Of a DNA stretch of 64,000 nucleotides, positions 40,941-48,610 are shown piece by piece. The DNA is from Cellulomonas phragmiteti (lineage in GTDB: Bacteria; Actinomycetota; Actinomycetes; Actinomycetales; Cellulomonadaceae). The notes beneath the pieces were generated by a model, which saw only the letters and a list, made by a program, of their open reading frames with translations, had not been told where the DNA came from and did no database searches. Position 1 is the first letter of the stretch. Each line of letters opens with the position of its first letter. The position numbers and the translations under genes are program-made. The stretch lies in contig NZ_BONP01000016.1 of NCBI RefSeq assembly GCF_016862775.1, forward strand, positions 1 to 64,000, given 5' to 3'.

Positions 40941-42073
40941 GCGTCTGGGACGACCTCGTCGGGCAGGAGCCGGCCGTCGCGGTGCTGCGCCGCGCGGTCG
41001 AGGACCCGTCGGCGATGACGCACGCGTGGCTGCTCACCGGCCCCCCGGGGTCGGGCCGGTCCAACGCCGCGCGCGCGTTCGCCGCGGCGCTGCAGTGCGA
41101 GGCCGGCGGGTGCGGGACGTGCCACGCGTGCACGACCGTGCTGTCCGGCGCGCACCCGGACGTCACGTCGGTCGCGACCGAGGGCGTCTTCATCCGCGTG
41201 GACACGACGCGCCCGCTGGTCGAGCTCGCGCAGCGCTCGCCCTCGCAGGGTCGCTGGCGGGTCATCGTCGTCGAGGACGCGGACCGGTTCAACGACCAGA
41301 GCGCGAACGTGCTGCTCAAGGCCGTCGAGGAACCGCCGCCGCGCACGGTGTGGCTGCTGTGCGCGCCGAGCCCGGAGGACGTGCTCGTCACCATCCGGTC
41401 CCGCAGCCGGTCGGTCGGCCTGCGTGTGCCGCCCGTCGACGCGGTCGTCGACCTGCTGGTGCGTCGCGACGGCGCGGACCCGCGCACGGCGTACGTCGCG
41501 GCACGCGCCGCACAGAGCCACATCGGCATCGCCCGGCGGCTGGCGCGGGACCCGCAGGCGCGCGAGCGGCGCGCGGCGGTGCTGTCGATCGCGTCGCGGG
41601 TGCGGGGTGTGGGGGACGCGGTCCTCGCGGCCGGCGAGCTCGTCGAGACCGCCCAGGCGGACGCGAAGGCGGCCACGGAGGAGCGGGACGCGGCCGAGCG
41701 CAACGAGCTGCTGCGCGGCATGGGCGCCGACGGCGCGCACACGCTGCCGCCGTCGCTGCGCGCCCAGGTGCGCCAGCTCGAGGAGGAGCAGAAGCGCCGG
41801 GCCACGCGGGCCCAGCGCGACGTGCTCGACCGCGCGATGGTGGACCTGCTGTCGCTGTACCGCGACGTGCTCGTCGTGCAGCTCGGTGCGGGCGTCGACC
41901 TGGTCAACGTCGAGCAGGAGGACGCCGTGCGGGAGCTCGCCGCGGGCAGCACCCCGGAGCAGACGCTGCGGCGCATGGACGCGGTCGGGCAGGCGCGCAC
42001 GCGGCTCGCGGGCAACGTCGCGCCGCTGCTGGCGGTCGAGGCGATGGCGATCGCGCTGCGGCCGCAGGGCTGA
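40937..42073 (+). CDS. holB: DNA polymerase III subunit delta'
   Basis: A 378-aa clamp-loader subunit. The P-loop region is [11 protein letters not shown] (35-45): the nucleotide-binding Lys is replaced by Arg, consistent with delta' being a non-hydrolysing subunit. Four zinc Cys are C54, C59, C62 and C65. The conserved [24 protein letters not shown] block (Walker B/SRC region) is followed by the helical collar. The GTG at 40937 is fixed by overlap with tmk and the conserved VWDDLVGQ start. Confidence 0.94.
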   Translation: MSVWDDLVGQEPAVAVLRRAVEDPSAMTHAWLLTGPPGSGRSNAARAFAAALQCEAGGCGTCHACTTVLSGAHPDVTSVATEGVFIRVDTTRPLVELAQRSPSQGRWRVIVVEDADRFNDQSANVLLKAVEEPPPRTVWLLCAPSPEDVLVTIRSRSRSVGLRVPPVDAVVDLLVRRDGADPRTAYVAARAAQSHIGIARRLARDPQARERRAAVLSIASRVRGVGDAVLAAGELVETAQADAKAATEERDAAERNELLRGMGADGAHTLPPSLRAQVRQLEEEQKRRATRAQRDVLDRAMVDLLSLYRDVLVVQLGAGVDLVNVEQEDAVRELAAGSTPEQTLRRMDAVGQARTRLAGNVAPLLAVEAMAIALRPQG

Positions 42074-42130
42074 CGCGTGCAGGCCGTGCCGCGCGGCGCG
42101 GCCGTGCCCGGACCAGCCGGTGCGGGCGAC

Positions 42131-42136
42131 TACCGT
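42131..42136 (+). promoter_or_regulatory. Candidate -10 box, leaderless hydrolase
   Basis: TACCGT lies 6 nt before the ATG at 42143. Confidence 0.4.
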
Positions 42137-42142
42137 AGACGC

Positions 42143-43666
42143 ATGCCGACGCGTCCCGCCCTGCGCCGGTGCGCGCTCGTCGTCCTCGTCGTGCTCGGGC
42201 TGGCCGGGTGCGTCGCCCCGAAGCACCAGGCCTCGTCGCCGACCTCGGACGCGGCGACGTCCGGGACGGCCGACCCCGTGCTCGCCCCGTTCTACGACCA
42301 GGTCCTCGAGTGGACGACGTGCGCCAGCGAGCAGTGCGCCGACGCGACGGTCCCGCTCGACTGGGACGACCCCGAGGGGGAGTCGATCACGGTCGCCCTG
42401 CGGCGCGTCCCCGCGTCCGGCGGGGCGCCGGTGGGGTCGCTGCTCGTCAACCCCGGGGGACCGGGCCGGTCCGCGATCGACTCCCTCAACTACTTCCGGC
42501 AGATCGTCTCGCGCGAGGTGCTGGCGTCGTACGACCTCGTCGCCTTCGACCCGCGAGGCGTGCAGCACTCGTCGCCCGTGACGTGCGTGGACCCGCCGGA
42601 GCTCGACGAGCTCGCCGCGTGGGTCCCCGACTGGTCGACCGACGAGGGCATCGCCGCGGCGGCCGCGCGCAACGGGGAGTTCGGCCGGGCCTGCCTGGAG
42701 CGCACCGGCCCGCTGCTCGGGCACGTCGACACCGCGAGCGTCGCCCGGGACATGGACGTGCTGCGCGCGGTGCTCGGTGACGAGGCGCTGACGTACCTCG
42801 GCTTCTCGTACGGCACGGAGCTCGGCGCGACGTACGCGGCGCTGTTCCCCGAGCGCGTCGGGCGGCTGGTCCTCGACGGGGCCCTCGACCCGACGCTCGA
42901 CTCCGGGCAGGTGGCGGCCGGGCAGGCGGCGGGCTTCGAGAGCGCGCTGCGGGCGTACGTGACGGACTGCCAGGCCGGGCCGGCGTGCCCGCTCACCGGG
43001 AGCGCGGACGCGGGGCTCACCCAGATCGCGCGGATGTTCGAGCGGGTGCGCGCCAACCCGCTGCCGACGGGCACGGAGCGCGAGCTCACGTCGTCCCTCG
43101 CCTTCAGCGGCGTCGCGGCGGCCCTGTACGCGCAGTCGAGCTGGCCGCTGCTCACGCAGGCGCTGAGCAAGGCCATCGACGCGGCGGACGGCTCGGTCCT
43201 GCTGCAGCTGGCCGACAGCTACTACGGCCGCTCGCCGGACGGCACGTACGCGTCGAACCAGAACGAGGCGTTCTCGGCGGTCCTGTGCCTGGACGACCGC
43301 CCGTCGGCGGACCCGGCGCAGATGCGCGCCGACGCCGCGGAGATCGTGGCGGTCGCACCGACGGTCGGCCAGTTCTTCGCGTACGGCGGCGCGTCGTGCG
43401 CGCAGTGGCCGGTGCCCCAGGTCGGGTCGCTGGCGTCGTACGAGGCGCCGGGTGCGGCGCCGATCCTCGTCATCGGCACGACCAACGACCCGGCGACGCC
43501 GTACGCCTGGGCGCAGTCGCTGGCGGACCTGCTGTCGTCGGCCGTGCTGCTCACGTTCGAGGGCGAGGGGCACACCGCGTACGGGCGGTCGAACCAGTGC
43601 GTGAAGGACGCGGTGGACGCGTACCTCCTGACCGGTGAGGCGCCCGCCGACGGGACGACCTGCTGA
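42143..43666 (+). CDS. Alpha/beta hydrolase lipoprotein (TAP-like tripeptidyl aminopeptidase family)
   Basis: A 507-aa exported hydrolase. It has a signal peptide with lipobox LAGC (Cys23), the oxyanion segment LLVNPGGPGRSAID, nucleophile Ser222 in GFSYGTELG, the catalytic Asp in GTTNDPATPY and His in GEGHTAYG, and a C-terminal TAP-like domain with several Cys (for example VLCLDD and ASCAQWP). This is the SlpD/SlpE/Hip1-like family of secreted serine peptidases found in actinobacteria. Substrate and exact specificity unknown. Confidence 0.9.
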   Translation: MPTRPALRRCALVVLVVLGLAGCVAPKHQASSPTSDAATSGTADPVLAPFYDQVLEWTTCASEQCADATVPLDWDDPEGESITVALRRVPASGGAPVGSLLVNPGGPGRSAIDSLNYFRQIVSREVLASYDLVAFDPRGVQHSSPVTCVDPPELDELAAWVPDWSTDEGIAAAAARNGEFGRACLERTGPLLGHVDTASVARDMDVLRAVLGDEALTYLGFSYGTELGATYAALFPERVGRLVLDGALDPTLDSGQVAAGQAAGFESALRAYVTDCQAGPACPLTGSADAGLTQIARMFERVRANPLPTGTERELTSSLAFSGVAAALYAQSSWPLLTQALSKAIDAADGSVLLQLADSYYGRSPDGTYASNQNEAFSAVLCLDDRPSADPAQMRADAAEIVAVAPTVGQFFAYGGASCAQWPVPQVGSLASYEAPGAAPILVIGTTNDPATPYAWAQSLADLLSSAVLLTFEGEGHTAYGRSNQCVKDAVDAYLLTGEAPADGTTC

Positions 43667-43668
43667 CT

Positions 43669-43697
43669 TTGGACTGGGGGCGCAGGCCGGGTACAGT
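43669..43697 (+). promoter_or_regulatory. Promoter of tRNA-Thr
   Basis: TTGGAC (43669-43674) and TACAGT (43692-43697) are separated by exactly 17 nt, the best vegetative promoter match seen in the window. The predicted start site is near 43704, about 40 nt before the mature tRNA. Confidence 0.75.
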
Positions 43698-43744
43698 GGG
43701 CGCGCTCGCCGATCGACTGCGGTTCTCCGCGCCCGGACGGCGAT

Positions 43745-43817
43745 GCCGCCTTAGCTCAGTCGGCAGAGCGTCTCACTCGTAATGAGAAGGTCTGGGGTTC
43801 GATTCCCCAAGGCGGCT
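43745..43817 (+). tRNA. tRNA-Thr (anticodon CGU)
   Basis: A 73-nt cloverleaf can be drawn by eye: acceptor GCCGCCT pairs with AGGCGGC, D-arm GCTC/GAGC, anticodon stem TCTCA/TGAGA with loop CTCGTAA (anticodon CGT, decoding ACG), and T-arm TGGGG/CCCCA with TTCGATT. Discriminator base T; the CCA end is not encoded. Confidence 0.96.
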
Positions 43818-43825
43818 CGGTGACC

Positions 43826-43864
43826 AAGGCCCCGTGACCAGCGATTTCGCTGGGGCGGGGCCTT
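43826..43864 (+). terminator. Terminator of tRNA-Thr
   Basis: An outer 9-bp stem (43826-43834 with 43856-43864) contains an inner 6-bp stem (43838-43843 with 43848-43853) and an ATTT loop. It starts 9 nt after the tRNA. Confidence 0.85.
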
Positions 43865-43910
43865 CGTCGTCCCGGGACGGCGGTGCGGTGGGGGTGCTTG
43901 CACTCGCGCG

Positions 43911-43924
43911 GTGACACGTGTCAC
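43911..43924. promoter_or_regulatory. Perfect 14-bp palindrome (candidate operator)
   Basis: GTGACACGTGTCAC lies 80 bp upstream of the 1152-aa gene. A TTGCAC (43898-43903) and CACTGT (43922-43927) 18 nt apart could be the promoter, so the palindrome would sit between and overlap the boxes. The regulator is unknown; LacI-type repressors of sugar genes bind sites of this symmetry. Confidence 0.55.
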
Positions 43925-44003
43925 TGTACGGAGGCGCGCCCACGACCGCACCGACGCGGTCCCGGGGACGGGTCCCGGCGCGCAGGGACGAAGGACATCG
44001 GCC

Positions 44004-47000
44004 ATGGCGTCGCAGACCTCCACGCTCACACCGACGGACGAGGGGGCAGAGGTCGACGCTCCCGCGTCCGGGCTCGTCGACCTCGACGGGCGGCGCTTCT
44101 ACCGCATCACGTCCTTCGACGACCTGCCGCCGTTCTTCATGACGCTCGTCGGCGCGAGCGACCTGTGGGTCTTCATCTCCAGCACCGGCGGCGTCACCGC
44201 CGGCCGCGAGCAGGCCGACCGCGCACTGTTCCCCTACGCCACCGAGGACAAGGTCACCGCCGGCGCGGGACGCACCGGCGGGCTCACGCTCCTGCGGGTC
44301 GGCACGGCCACCGGCACGGTCGTCTGGCAGCCGTTCGCCCCGCGCCGGCCCGGGGACCCGGACGCCGTGCGCCACCTGCTCAAGGACCCGCTCGGCACCA
44401 CCCTCGTCTTCGAGGAGACCCGCCCCGACCTGGGCCTGCGCGTGCGCGTCACGTGGGGCACCGCCGCCCGCTACGGCGTCGTGCGCGAGGTCGAGCTCAC
44501 CTCCACGAGCGACGCGACGGTCCGCACCGAGGTGCTGGACGGGTTCGTCGACCTGCTGCCCGCGGGCGTCACCGTGCAGACCCAGGGCGAGCTCAGCAGC
44601 CTGCTCGACGCGTACAAGCGCGCCGAGGTCGACGCGGCGACCGGGCTCGGGCTCGTCTACCTGAACTCGACGCTCACCGACAAGGCCGACCCGAGCGAGT
44701 CGCTCGCGACGACCGTCGCCTGGCAGGTCGGCCTCGCCGACGTCGACCACCTGCTGTCCACGCGCCAGGTCGGGGCCTTCGCGACCGGCGCACCCGTCGC
44801 CGCCGAGCGCGAGGTCCGGGGCGAGAAGGGCGCGTACCTGGTCCGCGCGCGCCTCACGCTCGCACCGGGGGAGCGGCGGCGCTGGAGCGTCGTCGCCGAC
44901 GTCGACCAGAGTGCCGCCGACGTCGTGCGCCTGCAGACCGAGCTCGCGGACCCCGCCGCGGCCGCCGCGGCGCTCGCGGCGGACGTCGAGGGCACCCGCG
45001 CGCACCTCGACCACCTCGTCGGCACCGCCGACGCCGCGCAGGTCACCGGCGACGAGCTGGCGTCCGCCCACCACCGCGCCAACGTGCTCTTCAACGTCAT
45101 GCGCGGCGGGGTGCCCGCCGACGGGTACACGGTCCGCACGTCCGACCTGCGCGCGTTCGTCGCCCAGCGCAGCCCGCGCACCGCCGGGCGCAGCGGCGCG
45201 TGGTTCGACGCGCTCGCCGCGACCGAGCAGGTCGACGACCTCGTGGAGCGGGCCGACGCGTCCGGCGACCCCGACCTGCTGCGGCTCGTGCGGGAGTACC
45301 TGCCGCTGACGTTCAGCCGCCGGCACGGCGACCCGAGCCGCCCGTGGAACAAGTTCTCGATCGCCCTGACGGACGCCCGCGGGCAGACGCGCGTGGACTT
45401 CCAGGGCAACTGGCGCGACATCTTCCAGAACTGGGAGGCGCTGGCCTGGTCGTTCCCCGAGTACGTCGAGTCGATGGTCGCGGTGTTCCTCGACGCGACG
45501 ACCGCCGACGGGTACAACCCCTACCGGATCTCGCGCTCCGGCATCGACTGGGAGGTCCCCGAGCCGTCGAACCCGTGGGCGAACATCGGCTACTGGAGCG
45601 ACCACCAGGTCATCTACCTGCTCAAGCTCCTCGAGGCGTCACGGCGCTTCCACCCCGGCCGGCTGGAGGCGCTCGTGGACCGCGCCGTCTTCACGCACGC
45701 CGACGTGCCGTACCGCATCGCGACCTACGAGCAGACCCTGGCCGACCCCGTCGCGACCATCACGTTCGACACCGCGACGGAGGAGCGCGTCACGGCACGC
45801 GTCGCGACGCACGGCGCCGACGGCCGCCTGGTGCACGGGCCGGACGGGGACCTGGTGCGGGTCTCGCTGGGCGAGAAGCTGCTGCTCCTCATCCTGGCGA
45901 AGGTCGTCAACCTCGTCCCCGACGGCGGCATCTGGATGAACACCCAGCGCCCCGAGTGGAACGACGCCAACAACGCGCTGGTCGGCAAGGGCCTGTCGGT
46001 CGTCACGCTCGCCCACCTGCGCCGTGCCCTGAGCCTGGCGCGCGACCTGCTGGCCGACGACCTGACGGTGACCCGCGAGCTCGCCGGGCTGCTGACGGAC
46101 GTGCACGCGGCCCTGGCCGCGCACGTGGAGCAGGCCGCCACCGGGTTCGACAGCGCGGGGCGCCGGGCGGTCATGGACGCCCTCGGGGCGGCGGGCACCG
46201 CCTACCGCGCACGGGTGTACGCCGGCTTCAGCGGTGAGCGCACGGGCGTGCCGTCGGCCACGGTGCAGGCGTTCCTCGCCGACGCCCGGACGTACGTCGA
46301 CGCGGCGCTGCGCGCCAACCGCCGGCCCGACGGGCTGTTCCACGCCTACAACCTGCTGGACCTGCGCGCCGGTGCGACCGTCGGGCGGTTGCAGGAGATG
46401 CTCGAGGGCCAGGTCGCCGTCCTGTCGTCCGGCCTGCTGACCCCGGGGGAGGCGCTCGAGCTCGTCCGTGCGCTGCGGCGCAGCGCGCTGTACCGGCCCG
46501 ACCAGCACTCCTACCAGCTCTACCCCGACCGCGACCTGCCGACGTTCCTCGAGCGCAACCTCGTCACCGCCGACCAGGTCGCGGCCGCGCCGCTGCTGGC
46601 CGCGCTCGTCACGGCCGGTGACACCTCGGTCGTGCTGCGCGACGTGCGCGGCGACCACCGGTTCGCGCCCGGTCTGCACAACGCGCGCGACCTCGCCGCC
46701 GCGCTCGACGCCCTGCCCGGGCGCGTGCCCGGGGTCACCGCGCAGCAGGTCGCCGACGGCCGCGACGCCGTCCTCGACGTCTTCGAGCAGGTGTTCCGGC
46801 ACGCCGAGTTCACCGGCCGGTCGGGGTCGTTCTTCGCGTACGAGGGGCTCGGCAGCATCTACTGGCACATGGTGTCCAAGCTGCTGCTCGCCGTGCAGGA
46901 GAACCACGAGCGCGCCGTCGTCGAGGGTGCCGACGCGGAGGTCGTGGCGGGCCTCGCCGACGCCTACGAGGACGTCCGGCGCGGCCTCGGCTACTGCAAG

Positions 47001-47462
47001 ACCCCCGAGGTGTACGGCGCCTTCCCCGTCGACCCGTACTCGCACACCCCGGCCGGCAAGGGCGCGCGCCAGCCCGGCATGACCGGCCAGGTCAAGGAGG
47101 AGGTCCTCGCCCGGCTCGGCGAGCTGGGGCTGCGGGTCGAGGACGGACGCGTCGTCGTGCGGCCCGTCCTGCTGCGCGCCGAGGAGTGGACGACGACCCC
47201 GACGACGTTCACGTACCGGGACCTCGCGGGCCGCGAGCGAGGCGTCGACCTGCCCGCCGGCGCGCTCGCGTTCACCTTCTGCCAGGTGCCGGTCGTGTAC
47301 CGGCGCGTCGCCGGGTCCGGCGCCACGCCGACGGTCGTCGCGCACCTCGCCGACGGCACGCACGTCCGCGGCGTCGCGGGGGCGCTGGACGCCGACGTGA
47401 GCCGGCGGATCTTCCGGCGGACGGGTGACGTCGTCCGCGTGGAGGTCGACGTGCCCGCCTGA
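44004..47462 (+). CDS. Large conserved protein, GH94/phosphorylase-like architecture, function unknown
   Basis: An 1152-aa cytoplasmic protein without signal peptide. Residues about 20-330 look beta-rich (FYRITSFDDLPPFFMTLVG; LKDPLGTTLVFEETRPDLGL), like the N-terminal super-sandwich of GH94-type phosphorylases. Residues about 350-1060 look alpha-helical, with GNWRDIFQNWEALAWSFPEY, DGYNPYRISRSGIDWE and a motif EWNDANN (651-657) reminiscent of the GH94 DWND catalytic loop. Residues 997-1040 contain YCKTPEVYGAFPVDPYS and PGMTGQVKEEV, and the end is beta-rich. This suggests an oligosaccharide phosphorylase or glycoside hydrolase of an uncharacterised family; I recall similar large proteins labelled hypothetical in Bacteroidetes. 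The ATG at 44004 has AAGGA 9 nt upstream. It follows a perfect palindrome. Confidence 0.72.
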   Translation: MASQTSTLTPTDEGAEVDAPASGLVDLDGRRFYRITSFDDLPPFFMTLVGASDLWVFISSTGGVTAGREQADRALFPYATEDKVTAGAGRTGGLTLLRVGTATGTVVWQPFAPRRPGDPDAVRHLLKDPLGTTLVFEETRPDLGLRVRVTWGTAARYGVVREVELTSTSDATVRTEVLDGFVDLLPAGVTVQTQGELSSLLDAYKRAEVDAATGLGLVYLNSTLTDKADPSESLATTVAWQVGLADVDHLLSTRQVGAFATGAPVAAEREVRGEKGAYLVRARLTLAPGERRRWSVVADVDQSAADVVRLQTELADPAAAAAALAADVEGTRAHLDHLVGTADAAQVTGDELASAHHRANVLFNVMRGGVPADGYTVRTSDLRAFVAQRSPRTAGRSGAWFDALAATEQVDDLVERADASGDPDLLRLVREYLPLTFSRRHGDPSRPWNKFSIALTDARGQTRVDFQGNWRDIFQNWEALAWSFPEYVESMVAVFLDATTADGYNPYRISRSGIDWEVPEPSNPWANIGYWSDHQVIYLLKLLEASRRFHPGRLEALVDRAVFTHADVPYRIATYEQTLADPVATITFDTATEERVTARVATHGADGRLVHGPDGDLVRVSLGEKLLLLILAKVVNLVPDGGIWMNTQRPEWNDANNALVGKGLSVVTLAHLRRALSLARDLLADDLTVTRELAGLLTDVHAALAAHVEQAATGFDSAGRRAVMDALGAAGTAYRARVYAGFSGERTGVPSATVQAFLADARTYVDAALRANRRPDGLFHAYNLLDLRAGATVGRLQEMLEGQVAVLSSGLLTPGEALELVRALRRSALYRPDQHSYQLYPDRDLPTFLERNLVTADQVAAAPLLAALVTAGDTSVVLRDVRGDHRFAPGLHNARDLAAALDALPGRVPGVTAQQVADGRDAVLDVFEQVFRHAEFTGRSGSFFAYEGLGSIYWHMVSKLLLAVQENHERAVVEGADAEVVAGLADAYEDVRRGLGYCKTPEVYGAFPVDPYSHTPAGKGARQPGMTGQVKEEVLARLGELGLRVEDGRVVVRPVLLRAEEWTTTPTTFTYRDLAGRERGVDLPAGALAFTFCQVPVVYRRVAGSGATPTVVAHLADGTHVRGVAGALDADVSRRIFRRTGDVVRVEVDVPA

Positions 47463-47612
47463 GAGGGCGACGCGGGATCCGCGGCGCGGCAGCATGCCCT
47501 CCCCACGGGCGCCGGTCCACGGACCGAGGTCCCTGGTTCTGCGGCCGCGACCCTCCTAGCCTGCGTTCACGGCCCCGTGCTCGGGGCATGGCGTCTCGGC
47601 AAGGAGGCCGAC

Positions 47613-47807
47613 ATGCGAGTCCGTCCGTACCACTCCGCCCGCAGCACCGCGGCGCACGTCTACCACGAGGACGACGACTGCCCGGCGGGCCGGAACCTCC
47701 CGTGGTTCGACAAGGTCGAGGGCAGCGCGGACTGCGAGCCGTGCCCGCAGTGCGTCCGGACGACGGCGGCGTGCCCCGACCACCCGGCGACGGCCTCCGT
47801 CTCCTGA
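47613..47807 (+). CDS. Small Cys-containing protein
   Basis: A 64-aa protein beginning MRVRPYHSARSTAAHVYHED. Five Cys fall in the second half, including CEPCPQC, and together with CPAGRNLPWF they could form a zinc site. The start is well supported by AAGGAGG 5 nt upstream. It is followed by a strong hairpin, so it is probably a single-gene transcript. Role unknown. Confidence 0.72.
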   Translation: MRVRPYHSARSTAAHVYHEDDDCPAGRNLPWFDKVEGSADCEPCPQCVRTTAACPDHPATASVS

Positions 47808-47813
47808 CGCGCG

Positions 47814-47839
47814 GCCCGGTCCGGGACCCCGGACCGGGC
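47814..47839 (+). terminator. Terminator of small Cys-protein gene
   Basis: A perfect 11-bp stem (47814-47824 with 47829-47839) and a 4-nt GACC loop start 6 nt after the stop codon. Confidence 0.75.
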
Positions 47840-47845
47840 TGCCGC

Positions 47846-47851
47846 TAGGTT
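47846..47851 (+). promoter_or_regulatory. Candidate -10 box, leaderless LiaF-like gene
   Basis: TAGGTT lies 6 nt before the ATG at 47858, immediately after a terminator hairpin, which supports independent initiation here. Confidence 0.5.
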
Positions 47852-47857
47852 GACCCC

Positions 47858-48568
47858 ATGGAGGCGCGTCGCTCGCTCGGTCAGGTGCTCGTCGGGGTGC
47901 TCGTGGTGCTCGCCGGGGTGGTGCTGCTGCTCGAGCGCACCGGCGTCGTCGACGTGGACCTCGGGACGCTGGTCGGCACGCTGTGGCCGCTGCTGGTCGT
48001 CCTCGTGGGCCTGACCTCGTTGCTGCTGGTGCCGCGCGCGTGGTTCGGCCCCGTGGTGATCACGGCGGCCGGGCTCGTGCTGCTGCTCGACCGGCTCGAC
48101 GTGCTGGACGTCAGCGTCGGGGACTACCTGTGGCCCGTCGCCGTGATCCTCATCGGCCTGGGCATCACGTTCGGGGCGTCGTCGCGCAGCGAGGAGCAGG
48201 ACCGCCTCACGGCGATCGCGTTCTGGTGGGGCACCGAGCGCCGCACGCGGACGCGGCAGTTCCGGTCCGCGAGCCTCACGGCGATCATGGGCGGCGTCGA
48301 GCTGGACCTGCGCGACGCCGACATCGAGGGGTCCGCCCGCATCGACGTCTTCACGTTCTGGGGCGGTGTCGAGATCAAGGTCCCCCGCACGTGGGAGGTC
48401 CGCACGTCCGGCCTGCCCCTGCTCGGCGGCTGGGAGGACAGGACCGAGCCGCCCGTGGGCGGTGGCCCGGTGCTCGACGTGCGGATCGTCACCATCATGG
48501 CCGGCGCGGAGGTACGCCACGGCAAGGTCAAGCCCGGCCCCGTGATCGAGGACGCGCCGGTCGTCTGA
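47858..48568 (+). CDS. LiaI/LiaF-like membrane protein
   Basis: A 236-aa protein with three to four N-terminal membrane helices (LGQVLVGVLVVLAGVVLLLE; LVGTLWPLLVVLVGLTSLLL; GLVLLLDRLDVLDVSVGDYL; WPVAVILIGLGITFG) and a C-terminal cytoplasmic beta-helix domain (MGGVELDLRDADIEGSARID; FWGGVEIKVPRTW). This is the LiaI-LiaF arrangement linked in Firmicutes to envelope stress sensing. No cognate LiaRS-type kinase is adjacent, so its role here is not proven. Confidence 0.85.
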   Translation: MEARRSLGQVLVGVLVVLAGVVLLLERTGVVDVDLGTLVGTLWPLLVVLVGLTSLLLVPRAWFGPVVITAAGLVLLLDRLDVLDVSVGDYLWPVAVILIGLGITFGASSRSEEQDRLTAIAFWWGTERRTRTRQFRSASLTAIMGGVELDLRDADIEGSARIDVFTFWGGVEIKVPRTWEVRTSGLPLLGGWEDRTEPPVGGGPVLDVRIVTIMAGAEVRHGKVKPGPVIEDAPVV

Positions 48569-48589
48569 CGCCGGTCCGCCCGACCGGCG
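48569..48589. terminator. Bidirectional terminator hairpin
   Basis: A perfect 8-bp stem (48569-48576 with 48582-48589) with a CGCCC loop follows the stop at 48568 and faces the stop at 48611. Confidence 0.65.
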
Positions 48590-48610
48590 CGGTCGCGCGC
48601 GTCAGGGCTC

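Noticed and set aside
43773..45605. Long minus-strand open frame across tRNA-Thr and the 1152-aa gene start
   Set aside because: It would run antisense through a tRNA, its promoter-proximal terminator and a coding gene; no motif supports it.
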